From contig JADKFU010000005.1 of NCBI GenBank assembly GCA_016717285.1, positions 1 to 64,000 on the forward strand: a DNA stretch of 64,000 nt, read 5' to 3'. Positions 10,791-20,094 of the stretch are shown here, piece by piece (the first letter of the stretch is position 1; every line of letters begins with the position of its first letter). Origin of the DNA: Chitinophagaceae bacterium. GTDB taxonomy: Bacteria > Bacteroidota > Bacteroidia > Chitinophagales > UBA10324. The position numbers and the translations under genes are program-made. The notes under the pieces are model-generated. The model did not search any database and was not told where the DNA came from. It was given only the letters and a program-made list of their open reading frames with translations.

Positions 10791-12226
10791 CCCGGATTTT
10801 GCAGTAGGAATTAAGTTTTAAGAGATAATGGCATTCCCACATCTCGTACTATTTTCAATAATCCTTCCATCCAGGGTCGTTTTTCGATTCTAACGGCAAG
10901 TTTGAGAATGCGTTTTGATCCTTGTTTTACAATCCAACCCCCGACTGCAAAGCAGTTGATTCTGATGCTGTGAAGCCGTTGCTGGGCGCTTGTTTGCGAG
11001 GTTACATGTTTATACAAACTCATCAGGTTATAGGCTACTGTGACCATTCGCATCGCTGCCTCGGTGGCAAAAAACTCTTTCATGTTAAATCCTTCCAGTG
11101 CAAAATCATATTTGAGTTCCTGTATGCGATTTTCCGCATCTGCCCGCTCTTTGTACTGCTCCCATATTTGCTTGGCAGGCAGTGTCTGATTGGTAATGAA
11201 ACTGTGGTAGCGGTAGTGTTGGTAATACAAAGTGTCATCAAATAATTTCCTGAGTTGTTTACCAGTTGCTTTGGGGCGTATCTGCACATCTTGTCTGATC
11301 ACTACCATCCTTCTGGGCTGTTTCCATCGTGCTGCTTGATACTCTATTTCCGATATCCAGATTCCTTGTCCAATAGCAATCCAGTTTTTGATGTCTTTAA
11401 TTTTGTATTGCAAAACAGCATGCATCCGGCCTGCTATTACATATGGGATATGTCGTTGTTCCAGGTATTCAAATACTGTATTGCTGGCAAAACCAGAATC
11501 GGCTCTGAATAAGCCAATCGTTTTGTCTTTTAATATTGCCAGGGTTTCTTCTAAGAACGCGATGATGTTTGTTGCACTTGCCGTATCGCCACTTCGAAGC
11601 CAGCAGTTAGCCACCATTCTTAATTCACTCACAAAAGCAAACAATGGATGATGGGAAGTTCTTCCCTTTTTCATGGGATTGTAGCCAATCAAACTTCCCT
11701 CTCCTGTTCCATATCGGGTAATGACTGAAGAATCAACATCGAGCGTATAGTTCTTCAATTGAACCTGATTAAAAAACCACTGATTCAGTTCCGGAAATAT
11801 CCGGTTGTTTTGTTCCCATGAAAATTTCTTGAAGAATCTTCCAAAAGTAGTTCCGCTCGGTATACGCTTCCATCCGAATATTTCTTTGATCGTATCATCC
11901 AATTTGATCACCGCTGTTTGGCTGAACGCCGTTGCTCCAATCCAAACCGATGCAAAGAATGATTCGACCATTGTTAAACTATCAATGCTGTTATTGCTGT
12001 GGCTCTCGGGAAGACCAAGGGTCCTCAATTTTTCTCTTATCCCCGTCCGATCCAACAGTTCTTTCATCAAAATCAGTCCTCCCCACGGAGTAACCTTTTT
12101 ATCACTGAATTCTATTGCTAATGACATCGCGCTTACTGTAAGATTTGCTTACTCCAACTAAGGTCAATATTTCTTCAATATACCCGTACATTTCTTTACC
12201 CTAAGTTTTCAACTGCTAAATCTGGG
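10791..12226 (-). mobile_element. IS1380-family insertion sequence, complete, with 5-bp target duplication
   Basis: A 1,436-bp element. The left end (10,791) is CCCGGATTTTGCAGTAGG and the right end, read inward, is CCCAGATTTAGCAGTTG, an imperfect terminal inverted repeat of about 17 bp. TTTAA flanks both sides (10,786-10,790 and 12,227-12,231), and joining the flanks restores an open gene. The element carries a single transposase gene that fills it. Family call rests on the transposase; the ends fit IS1380-like elements. Confidence 0.88.
10811..12127 (-). CDS. IS1380-family transposase
   Basis: 438 residues, DDE-type. Motifs typical of the family: LDVDSSVITRYGTGEGSLIG around residues 149-168 (first catalytic Asp), IGLFRADSGFASNTVFEYL near 206-224 (second Asp), and YKERADAENRIQELKYDF near 327-344 (catalytic Glu). 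The frame is intact, so the copy may be active. It reads in the same direction as the gene it interrupts and starts 100 bp inside the right inverted repeat. Confidence 0.92.
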   Translation of the reverse strand: MSLAIEFSDKKVTPWGGLILMKELLDRTGIREKLRTLGLPESHSNNSIDSLTMVESFFASVWIGATAFSQTAVIKLDDTIKEIFGWKRIPSGTTFGRFFKKFSWEQNNRIFPELNQWFFNQVQLKNYTLDVDSSVITRYGTGEGSLIGYNPMKKGRTSHHPLFAFVSELRMVANCWLRSGDTASATNIIAFLEETLAILKDKTIGLFRADSGFASNTVFEYLEQRHIPYVIAGRMHAVLQYKIKDIKNWIAIGQGIWISEIEYQAARWKQPRRMVVIRQDVQIRPKATGKQLRKLFDDTLYYQHYRYHSFITNQTLPAKQIWEQYKERADAENRIQELKYDFALEGFNMKEFFATEAAMRMVTVAYNLMSLYKHVTSQTSAQQRLHSIRINCFAVGGWIVKQGSKRILKLAVRIEKRPWMEGLLKIVRDVGMPLSLKT

Positions 12227-13617
12227 TTTAAAATAAATACACCATTGGAAATGTCGTCAGGTAATTGAAATGAATAGGAGGTATTATCACTTAAAAGTAT
12301 CGGATCTGATTGAAACACTTTTTGTCCAATAGAATTTAAAAGTTCAACATAAATTTTTTGAGGATTACAACCAGTGCCACATGTTACTTCTACGATATGA
12401 TTGTCAGGTTGATAAATAAGAGAAATAGGATGTTGGCTTACTTCTGAAATTCCATCACAAATTTCCTGTGTCACATTTACTGAATCACTTGCATAACATC
12501 CATTTAATTCAACGGTCACTTCATAAACTCCCGGTTCAGTAATGAGAATGGAAGAGGTTGTTTCACCAGTCGACCAAAGATAACTGTTGTAGAAACTTCC
12601 CACATCAATCAAAAGTGATCCATTCATACAAACCATTGTATCTTCCGGTAAGTATACACTGATGGGTTTACTCATGATTACATTAATAGTATCGTAAGCA
12701 AAAGAACAACCATCAAAGACTGAAACCCAATATGGTCCGGGTTCATCCACAATCAATGAAGAAGACACAGCGCCATTTGACCAGGCATAAGATTGAATGT
12801 CACCTGTAACAACCGGACTAAGTGTTACTTCTCCTCCGGGACAAATATTAACGTCGGTGCCTAAGGCTACGGATAGTGTTCCATAAGGATTGGGAAAGGA
12901 GTGAATCGTCAGCAGGTCATTGAGTGTAAGTTCACGATCGTAGAATCGCAATTCATCAAGAGCCCCTTTGTAATAATAAGTTCCGGCAACCACATCATAT
13001 ATGCCTGAAGTTCCGTCGGCATTTGTATAGACAAGCTCACCTCCGGTTCCATCGTAAAATCCTTCATCGTAATTGCAATCGATAAATAAATCCATATCAG
13101 TGGGTCCTCTTACAACACAGGCAACAAAGTGCCATTGGTTGTCATTGATCGGAACCAATCCACCTTTAGAACGTCTATGATAGGAATTTGAAGTTCCTCC
13201 ATCACCATAATGCACTTCTAACACACCTCCCCAGGTTACCTGTATCTGAAAGATAAATCCTGTATACACATTGATGGCATTGTCGTTCTTAAAAAATGTG
13301 CCTACATCTGAAGGAGTATTGGATTTCAGCCATGCAGTCATGCTGACAGGAAAAGTTTCAGGTTTAAATTTTGAACCAGCTATATATTCGATGTAATCAT
13401 TCGTGCCATCAAATTTATAAGCGCTGTTCGGGTTTCCAAACCGGTCCGTTGTTAATGTGGCTCCATTCACTGTTCCGTCATTTCCATTTCCGGACGCATC
13501 GAGCGCGTTTCCATCAAAAGGATAATAAGCGATTAAGCTGTCTGTCAAAGGATTTTGAGCGAAGGCACTCACTCCAATCAGAAGCAGGGCTGCAAGAAAT
13601 AAGGAGTTGTTTTTCAT
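12196..13617 (-). CDS. Secreted LamG-domain protein, T9SS sorting domain truncated by IS insertion
   Basis: The signal peptide is MKNNSLFLAALLLIGVSAFA, cleaved before Q; this ATG is preferred to one 24 bp upstream. A LamG/concanavalin-like domain follows (SLIAYYPFDGNALDASGNGN; AWLKSN; YYYKGALDELRFYDREL; about residues 22-235). Next come two Ig/PKD-like segments (YAWSNGAVSSSLIVDEPGPY and YLWSTGETTSSILITEPGVY) and the start of a sorting domain (NSIGQKVFQSDP; GVFIL). The last nine residues, PDLAVENLG, are encoded by the IS end. The lost natural tail is at 10,731-10,790. The product probably cannot be exported and attached by T9SS. Confidence 0.85.
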   Translation of the reverse strand: MKNNSLFLAALLLIGVSAFAQNPLTDSLIAYYPFDGNALDASGNGNDGTVNGATLTTDRFGNPNSAYKFDGTNDYIEYIAGSKFKPETFPVSMTAWLKSNTPSDVGTFFKNDNAINVYTGFIFQIQVTWGGVLEVHYGDGGTSNSYHRRSKGGLVPINDNQWHFVACVVRGPTDMDLFIDCNYDEGFYDGTGGELVYTNADGTSGIYDVVAGTYYYKGALDELRFYDRELTLNDLLTIHSFPNPYGTLSVALGTDVNICPGGEVTLSPVVTGDIQSYAWSNGAVSSSLIVDEPGPYWVSVFDGCSFAYDTINVIMSKPISVYLPEDTMVCMNGSLLIDVGSFYNSYLWSTGETTSSILITEPGVYEVTVELNGCYASDSVNVTQEICDGISEVSQHPISLIYQPDNHIVEVTCGTGCNPQKIYVELLNSIGQKVFQSDPILLSDNTSYSFQLPDDISNGVFILNPDLAVENLG

Positions 13618-13679
13618 AAAATATATTTTTTGAAATAACAAGATAATAAAATATTAATATCATCCATTAGAACAGTTCA

Positions 13680-16203
13680 TTATTCCTGGTAATAAACCCT
13701 CTTCACCCTCCTCGAAATCGTACTCAACACCTCATAAGGAATCGTATTTCCCCATTGCGCCAATTGCTGAACCGGCAAGGCGTCACCAAAAACAATCACT
13801 TCATCACCTTCTTCAGCATCCGGAATGTTGGTGATATCAATCATCGTCATGTCCATGTTGATGTTTCCGATGATGGGTGCAAGTTTGTTGCGAACCATCA
13901 TTTTGCCTGCACCACGACTTAAGCTTCTGTTAAGTCCATCTGCGTATCCAATACCCACTGTAGCAATCATCAGGTCATTGGAAGCCATACCCATTCTGCC
14001 ATACCCAACCGTTTCACCCGCGGCTATTTTTTTTATTTGCGAGATCGTGGTTTTCAGGGTACTAACATTTTTTAAAAGGTGTTGCACTTTTTCTGTAGCA
14101 TCAATTCCATATAGTCCGATGCCGAGTCTTACCATTTCAAATTGTGCGTCCGGAAACCGGGAGATGCCTGCGGAATTAAGCACATGTCGGTAAACAGGAT
14201 AATTGAGGCGTTTAATAATTGATCCACTCATCATACTGAAACGATGAATCTGCATTCGTGAATAATCATCGAGGGAAGCATCTTCACTTCCGGCAAGATG
14301 CGTGAAAATAGTCTTCACACGAAGCAATGAATTTGCAAAAGTTGTTGTTGCAATTCCTCCAGGTCATCTGCATTGAATCCAAGCCGGTTCATTCCTGTTT
14401 CAAGTTCAAGGTGAATGGGGTAGGCTTCCTTAATCTTATCCGGCTAATGGAAACCGAATGAATGAATTGTTTCATTAATCTTACGCTGTATAATTCCGGC
14501 TCCAGTTGATATTGAATGATTGCATCAAAGCTCTTTTGTTCGGGATTCATTACCATGATAGGCATCGTGATACCTCCTTTCCGGAGCTCTACCCCTTCAT
14601 CTGCATATGCTACCGCGAGATAATCTGCTTTATGAAATTGTAAGGCATTAGCAACTTCAAAGCTTCCGCTGCCATAGGAAAATGCTTTCACCATCGCCAT
14701 AATCTTCGTTTGCGGTTTCAGCAAACTCTGGAATACAGCTAAATTGTGAAGCAGCGCATTCAGGTCAATTTCTAATATGGTTTCATGTGCTTTCTGCACC
14801 AGCCGTTTTCCAATGTGCTCAAATGCAAAAGGCCGGGCACCCTTTAACAGGATGGTTTCGTCAGCAAACAGATCCCCGGAAAATGCTTCGAGAAACGCTT
14901 CGGTAGAGGGGAAAAATGCAGTCGCGAGTTTGCTGTTTCCCGCAAACAATTCCCGCTGTTTCGAAATAGTTGCACCAATTCCGATCAGGCGGTCAACACC
15001 TTTTGAAAGGACGAGGTGACTCACGTCACGATATAGTTTTTCATCACTCATGCCACTTTCGAGAATGTCGGAAAGTATCAGCGTCTTTTTTTCATGCTGT
15101 TTTTGCTGCGACAGAAAATCCAATGCAATCGCCAGTGAATTCAAATCTGAATTATAGCTGTCGTTGATCAACGAGCAATTATTGATGGCGTCATTCATCT
15201 CCAATCGCATGGCCACCCGGTTGAGATCCTGCATCCGTTGTGCAATCACCAGCGAAGACACACCGAGATGATGCATAAGCATCCAGCAATGAACAGCGTT
15301 TTCTATGGAAGCATCATCAATGAAAGGAATGGCGAAGGAAAATATTTCTCCTTTTGTTCCAGCGAAAGATGTGAGCCCGGTATTCTTGACAATACTTTTT
15401 ACCTGCACATCGGCATCAAGATTATTTTTTGACCAGGAGAAAGTTTTCAAACCCTCAAAATCAGGATCTGCTTTTTTCATTTGCGCTTTGGCATTCATCA
15501 GGCATTCATTGATGTCGAGATAATCACGGCAATAGATAATTATATCTGCATGAATGAACAGTTTCAATTTTTCATTGATCTTCTGGCGGATGTTCAGAAA
15601 TCCTTCGCCGTGAGCTTTACCTATATTCGTGAAAATGCCAATCGTAGGTTGAATGATCTTCTGCAGGTTCTGCATTTCATCCGGTTGTGAAATGCCGGCC
15701 TCGAAGATGGCCAGTTGATGCATGTCGTTCATTTGCCACACAGACAATGGAACACCGATCTGCGAATTATAACTTTTGGGACTTCGGATGATATGATAAT
15801 CTGGTTGCAACAACTGATGCAACCATTCCTTTACAATCGTTTTGCCATTGCTGCCGGTCACACCTATTACAGGAATGGTAAACCTGCTGCGATGGTTCGC
15901 AGCCAGCAACTGTAACGCCTGTACAGTATCTTTTACCTTAATAATATTTGCTTCCGGAAATAAGCCTGATTCAGGTGTATCGCTCACAACAAAATTGCGG
16001 ACACCTTTTTCATAAAGCTCGGCAATGTAATGATGCCCATCCCTGCGGATTCCTTTCAAAGCAAAAAATACAGCGTGCTCAGAATAATTGATCTTCCTGC
16101 TGTCAAGCACAATGTGTTCTATATAGTTATCAGCAGCATTTTGAATCAACTTGCCTTTTACAATTTTCGCCAGTTGTTCAGGCGAGTACCCTTTCGTCTC
16201 CAT
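13680..16203 (-). CDS. Fused MurF (UDP-MurNAc-tripeptide:D-Ala-D-Ala ligase) and alanine racemase (frameshifted in racemase part)
   Basis: The Bacteroidota MurF-Alr fusion makes D-alanine and adds D-Ala-D-Ala to the peptidoglycan precursor. The MurF part has the P-loop TGSNGKT at residues 116-122, FTNIGKAHGEGF and ILSDILESG. The racemase part has the PLP lysine in MAMVKAFSYGSGS (about residue 505), then LELETGMNRLGFNADDLEE, HLAGSEDASLDDYSRMQI, LNSAGISRFPDAQFEMVRLG and VGYGRMG with the second catalytic Tyr region. Two indels, near 14,440 and in a T-run near 14,336, break the racemase part; both sides match well, so sequence error is the likelier cause. Corrected length about 840 residues is normal. 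Confidence 0.9.
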
Positions 16204-16229
16204 CTTAATTCATATCTATATTGAGGCGG

Positions 16230-16237
16230 CAAAAATA
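16230..16237 (-). promoter_or_regulatory. Candidate Bacteroidota -7 promoter element for murF-alr
   Basis: On the minus strand TATTTTTG matches the Bacteroidota -7 consensus TAnnTTTG exactly, 27 bp before the murF-alr ATG. No good -33 TTG is seen at the expected spacing, so this is tentative. Confidence 0.3.
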
Positions 16238-16400
16238 GGAGAAAAAAGGCGTTGTGCCAGGGAAATAGTAATCGGAATTCATTGAATAGAATTGCTTAAT
16301 TGTTAAACTGTTAAATTGTTGGGATTCTATAGCAACAGCAATTAAACAATTTAGCAATGCAACAATGCAGAGATAATAAAAGCAACATGAAAAGATAACA

Positions 16401-17306
16401 TTATTTATCACCAATGATTATAGGCACACCACCTTTCATATCACCCATGATCAATACTTTTCCATTGGCAGAAAGTGCAAGTTCTTTGTATGCTTTAATC
16501 ATTTCGTATTGCAATTGATTAGTGGTTAAGGTTTGACTCACGATGCGCTGGTAATCGGAAATACCTTGTGCTTCCACGCGTTTGCGCTCTGCTTCCTGTT
16601 TTTCTTTCTGTAATACAAATTCCATTTTTTGAGCATCCTGTTCTGCCTGGATCTTTGATTCAATAGATGTTTTCACTGATTCAGGGAGGGTGATGTTGCG
16701 CACCAGCATTTGTTCCAGTTCCATTCCACGCACCCTGAATTCTTTTTCGATACTTGTAAAAACTTTTTGTTGAAATTCTTCCCGTTTGATGGAATACAGG
16801 TCAATCGCGGTATAACTCGTTGCATTGTCGCGTATTTTTGTACGCGCTATCGGCCGTACGATCACATCTTCATAACTTTCGCCAATGGTGCTAAGTATTT
16901 TCGGTGCTTCTGTAGGTACCACACGATACAGAACGGACACATCCAGCACCAATTCCAATCCATCTGAGGTAAGAACCCGCATGGCATCCTCTCCAACACG
17001 GTCTCCTTCATCATAAGAACCGGCCATTGTATAATTCTGCGTCCGGATATCGAACTTTTTAACCACCACAAATGGATTCACAATATTCAACCCGCTGTTG
17101 AGAATGCGGCCGCTTACTTTACCAAATAAGGTGGGAACACCAACTTCTCCGGCTTCAATCTGAACGATGCAGGAAGAAGCAAGTCCAACAACAATCATCA
17201 CCACCGCAATTACTTTTATAACGCGTGAAACGGCGCGTGTTCGTTCATTGGATTGCAAAACAAAACCAACAATTAATGCAATGATGGCAAGTACGACGAT
17301 AAACAT
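16401..17306 (-). CDS. SPFH/prohibitin-like membrane protein
   Basis: 301 residues. Two N-terminal membrane segments (FIVVLAIIALIVGFVLQ and VIKVIAVVMIVVGLASSC) precede a Band-7 domain (IEAGEVGVPTLFGKVSGRIL, SGLNIVNPFVVVKKFDIRTQ) and a charged, helical C-terminal half (IQAEQDAQKMEFVLQKEKQE) that likely forms a coiled coil. Such proteins form large ring assemblies on the inner membrane and modulate proteases such as FtsH; the exact role here is not shown. The segment GDMKGGVPIIIGDK closes the protein. Stands alone. Confidence 0.82.
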   Translation of the reverse strand: MFIVVLAIIALIVGFVLQSNERTRAVSRVIKVIAVVMIVVGLASSCIVQIEAGEVGVPTLFGKVSGRILNSGLNIVNPFVVVKKFDIRTQNYTMAGSYDEGDRVGEDAMRVLTSDGLELVLDVSVLYRVVPTEAPKILSTIGESYEDVIVRPIARTKIRDNATSYTAIDLYSIKREEFQQKVFTSIEKEFRVRGMELEQMLVRNITLPESVKTSIESKIQAEQDAQKMEFVLQKEKQEAERKRVEAQGISDYQRIVSQTLTTNQLQYEMIKAYKELALSANGKVLIMGDMKGGVPIIIGDK

Positions 17307-17868
17307 GGGAGTGGGTTTTAGAAGGAGTAAAGTAAAGATATTTGCGTGGCTTGTTGGGGTTTATAAATGGTTTATGTTGTTTAGGGTTTAGATTGTATTA
17401 TTCGAAGTCAATAGTCATATGTCATTTAGTCTTCAGTCTAATAGTCATTCATTAATCAATAGTCATGAGATATGAGTCATTAGGTCATCGGCAAGTTAGA
17501 TCATTGACACATCGGCACATCAATTACTTCCTACCTCACCAAACAAATAATTTGCGATTATTTTTAAACGTATTGTTTATTCAAGCAAATTCTTGCAATA
17601 AATACTGATCGCAATTTTGAAACGTGATTTTTAATTATCTGCAAACAGAAATTACGTTGAACGCTATTATATAACGACAATTTAATAATTCCACAGATTG
17701 TCAGACCGGTATTCCGTTTTGAATGACCTTCTGCCTGCCCACATCTTTACTTCGAAAAGAAAAACTTTAAAACGCAAACACAGAGAAATGCTATCCTCAT
17801 TCATACTATACCACCTGATGAAATATTTTCTCTTCAGAAGAGGTACTTCTGCAACTCAGCAAACAAAA
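17307..17868. other. Divergent intergenic region with repeat element
   Basis: About 560 bp between SPFH gene and the DUF6134-like gene. Bases 17,402-17,522 hold a repeat element described separately. The rest (17,530-17,868) is A+T-rich; an upstream in-frame extension of the next gene exists but lacks a signal peptide and is not believed. No RNA gene recognised. Confidence 0.4.
17402..17522 (+). repeat. Dispersed intergenic repeat, longest copy of the GTCATT / ATCGGCACATC element
   Basis: About seven degenerate units of AGTCATT/GTCAATA type (for example GTCAATAGTCAT at 17,405, TAATAGTCATTC near 17,439, GAGTCATTAGGTCAT near 17,474) are followed by two ATCGGCA blocks ending in ACACATCGGCACATCAATTA. 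Same order as the copies at 202-372 and, inverted, 10,283-10,396. Confidence 0.6.
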
Positions 17869-18495
17869 ATGATCGTTGATTTTTCAGTTGTTATTAAATG
17901 TTTGTTGACGGCAGGCCTGCTTTTGATCTCGCACAATGGACATGCGCAAAAAACTACCTGCACTTATGAGATTATGAGGAATAACAAAACCATCGGAAAT
18001 GTGAAGACATGCATCGTACGCAATAGTGATCAGGTAAAGTACCTGGTGGAAACTCATGTGATAGTGTCATTTCTTATTGATGTAAAAGTGGATATCCGGC
18101 TCAGCAGCACTTACGTTGCGGGTGAATTAAGGGAAGCGGGCATGGTGCGAACGGTAAACGGAGTGCCCAGAATAAATAATCACATTGTTTGGCAAAATGG
18201 ACGATATCTTTTTATTGATATGGAAGGCGACACCTCTTATAGCAGTCATCCTATTTATAACAGTATTTCTACACTTTATTTCCTGGAACCAAATTCATTG
18301 CAAAAAATATTCTCCGAGAATTTCCTACAGTCAATTCCAGTCAAAGATCTCCATAATGGAAACTACTTACTCGAATTACCGGATGGTCACAAAAATTATT
18401 ACCGCTATCAAAAGGGCATTTGCAGAGAAGTAGAAATGGAAACACCATTGTCAACTGTTTTTCTCAGACTTAAATCCTCCTCGCCGCAACCATGA
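17869..18495 (+). CDS. Secreted hypothetical protein (DUF6134-like)
   Basis: About 208 residues from the ATG at 17,869, chosen because it begins a clean signal peptide (VVIKCLLTAGLLLISHNGHAQ). The mature part begins TTCTYEIMRNNKTIGNVKTC and has alternating beta-strand patterns with GDTSYSSHPIYNSISTLYF and LPDGHKNYYRY. This resembles the DUF6134 family of periplasmic proteins, but the call is tentative. Its stop overlaps the next start (ATGA), so it is translated with the CPBP protease, SDR and desaturase genes. Confidence 0.6.
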   Translation: MIVDFSVVIKCLLTAGLLLISHNGHAQKTTCTYEIMRNNKTIGNVKTCIVRNSDQVKYLVETHVIVSFLIDVKVDIRLSSTYVAGELREAGMVRTVNGVPRINNHIVWQNGRYLFIDMEGDTSYSSHPIYNSISTLYFLEPNSLQKIFSENFLQSIPVKDLHNGNYLLELPDGHKNYYRYQKGICREVEMETPLSTVFLRLKSSSPQP

Positions 18496-19256
18496 ATGCT
18501 CTTCCACTGCCGGCTCTAGGCAACATCGCTCTTGTTATTTCGGCTTTAGCTTGTTATTACGGGTTATTGTTTTCGCCCTGTGTAAAAAAGATAATGAAGG
18601 GTGCTTCTGGATCCATTGGCTCACGTTCGTGGATTTTATATGAACGTTTGAGTGGTGCTGTAATTCTTGGAGGTGTACCTGCTGTATTGTTGCTGATACT
18701 AAGTCCGGTAACTGTTTCAAAAGGTGAGCTTTTTGAAATTTCTATAAAAAATTCTTACCTCGTACCGGTTGCCTGCACAACCATTTTAGTCAATAACTTT
18801 TTTGCCACCCGAAAAGCAAGCAACCGCAACGGATATCCGTTGTTTCGGGCAAAAGTGTGGAGCGCCTCCACATTGTTGTTCAATCAAAGCACGTGGGCAG
18901 TTTATCTTTTTGCTTATGAATTTCTGTTTCGGGGTGTTTTACTTTCTGCAACTTTTCTATTGCTTGGAAAGCCTCTAGCTATACTCTTCAATATATTAAT
19001 CTATGCACTGCTTCACATTCATCGCGGAAGGAAACAAGTGTTGTACGCAGTGCCTTTCGGTGGCCTGCTGTGTTGGTTAGTGCTTGCCACATCCACATGG
19101 ATCAGTGCTGCTTTGATACACATTTCTTTCGCAGTCTCTTATGAATTTTTTGTGATTGCCTACCAGGAAAAATGGTGGCGAAGGAAATATTCCACGCCAG
19201 CCAATCAAACCACTTTCTTAGAAAACATAATACACCCTACCTATGAAACAGATTGA
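18492..19256 (+). CDS. CPBP-family intramembrane glutamic protease-like protein
   Basis: 254 residues with about six to eight membrane segments. The family motif appears as E143-FLF-R147 in AYEFLFRGVLL (only the second Glu of the usual EE pair), then ALLHIHRGR with His175, and ALIHISFAVSYE with His210. These match the CAAX protease/bacteriocin-processing (ABI) fold with catalytic Glu and His. Substrate unknown. It overlaps the genes on both sides (4 and 14 bp), so it is likely co-translated with the SDR enzyme. Confidence 0.7.
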   Translation: MNALPLPALGNIALVISALACYYGLLFSPCVKKIMKGASGSIGSRSWILYERLSGAVILGGVPAVLLLILSPVTVSKGELFEISIKNSYLVPVACTTILVNNFFATRKASNRNGYPLFRAKVWSASTLLFNQSTWAVYLFAYEFLFRGVLLSATFLLLGKPLAILFNILIYALLHIHRGRKQVLYAVPFGGLLCWLVLATSTWISAALIHISFAVSYEFFVIAYQEKWWRRKYSTPANQTTFLENIIHPTYETD

Positions 19257-20049
19257 ATCGTCAACCTTCACGCTCATTACCGGAGCTAGTTCGGGAATCG
19301 GAAAAGCACTTGCCGAATCTTGCGCGCAAAGAGGCATGAACCTCGCGTTGATTGCATTGCCCGGAATAGAGTTGCGGGAAACAGTAGAGTACATGCATTA
19401 TACCTATGGTGTTAAAGTCTTTCACCTTGGAATAGATCTTACCCAGCCTGCCGCCTGCGAATTAGTGGTGGAATGGATTCATCGTCATCAACTGCAAGTG
19501 AATATGCTGATTAACAATGCCGGCATCGGTTGCACAGGAGGGTTTGAAAAATTTTCTTCAGACTTCTATCAAAGACAAATTCAACTGAATGTTGTGGCGC
19601 TCACTCTGCTCACCCGTTTAATGATTAACGATCTGCGTCAGCATTCGCAATCATATATACTGAACCTGGGCAGTATGAGCGGATTTTTCTTTGTGCCTTT
19701 CAAAGATGTTTATGCGGCAACGAAATCTTTTGTTATCACTTTTTCTGAGTCGTTGCGTCATGAATTGAAACATACAGGCATTCACGTCAGCGTGCTATGT
19801 CCCGGAGGTGTAATCAGTAATGCTGAAACGGCCTTGCGGCTCAGCCACCACGGTTGGCTGGCCAAAGCAAGCGCACTTACCTGCGAAGAGGTAGCTAATG
19901 AAGCCATTAACAAGTTGCTGCGCAAAAAATCCATTGTCATACCCGGCGCATTGAACCGTTTGATGATGGTGCTCGAAAAAATTGTTCCTGCTTTCATCAC
20001 CAATAAAATAGTTGCGGCGGAATTTAAGAAATGTGCAATGGCGCTTTGA
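19243..20049 (+). CDS. Short-chain dehydrogenase/reductase (SDR)
   Basis: 268 residues. NAD(P)-binding TGASSGIG at residues 13-20, NNAGIG, the catalytic Ser in LNLGSMSGFFFVPF, and the YAATK catalytic pair near residue 160. The tail (LNRLMMVLEKIVPAFITNKI) is typical of 'classical' SDRs of the DltE/YdfG-like group acting on fatty or polyketide-like substrates. The following fatty-acid desaturase makes a lipid-related role reasonable, but the substrate cannot be read from sequence. Confidence 0.85.
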   Translation: MKQIESSTFTLITGASSGIGKALAESCAQRGMNLALIALPGIELRETVEYMHYTYGVKVFHLGIDLTQPAACELVVEWIHRHQLQVNMLINNAGIGCTGGFEKFSSDFYQRQIQLNVVALTLLTRLMINDLRQHSQSYILNLGSMSGFFFVPFKDVYAATKSFVITFSESLRHELKHTGIHVSVLCPGGVISNAETALRLSHHGWLAKASALTCEEVANEAINKLLRKKSIVIPGALNRLMMVLEKIVPAFITNKIVAAEFKKCAMAL

Positions 20050-20094
20050 ATAAAACACAACTTAAAAATATTTAACAGCAGTAAATTAATTTTT

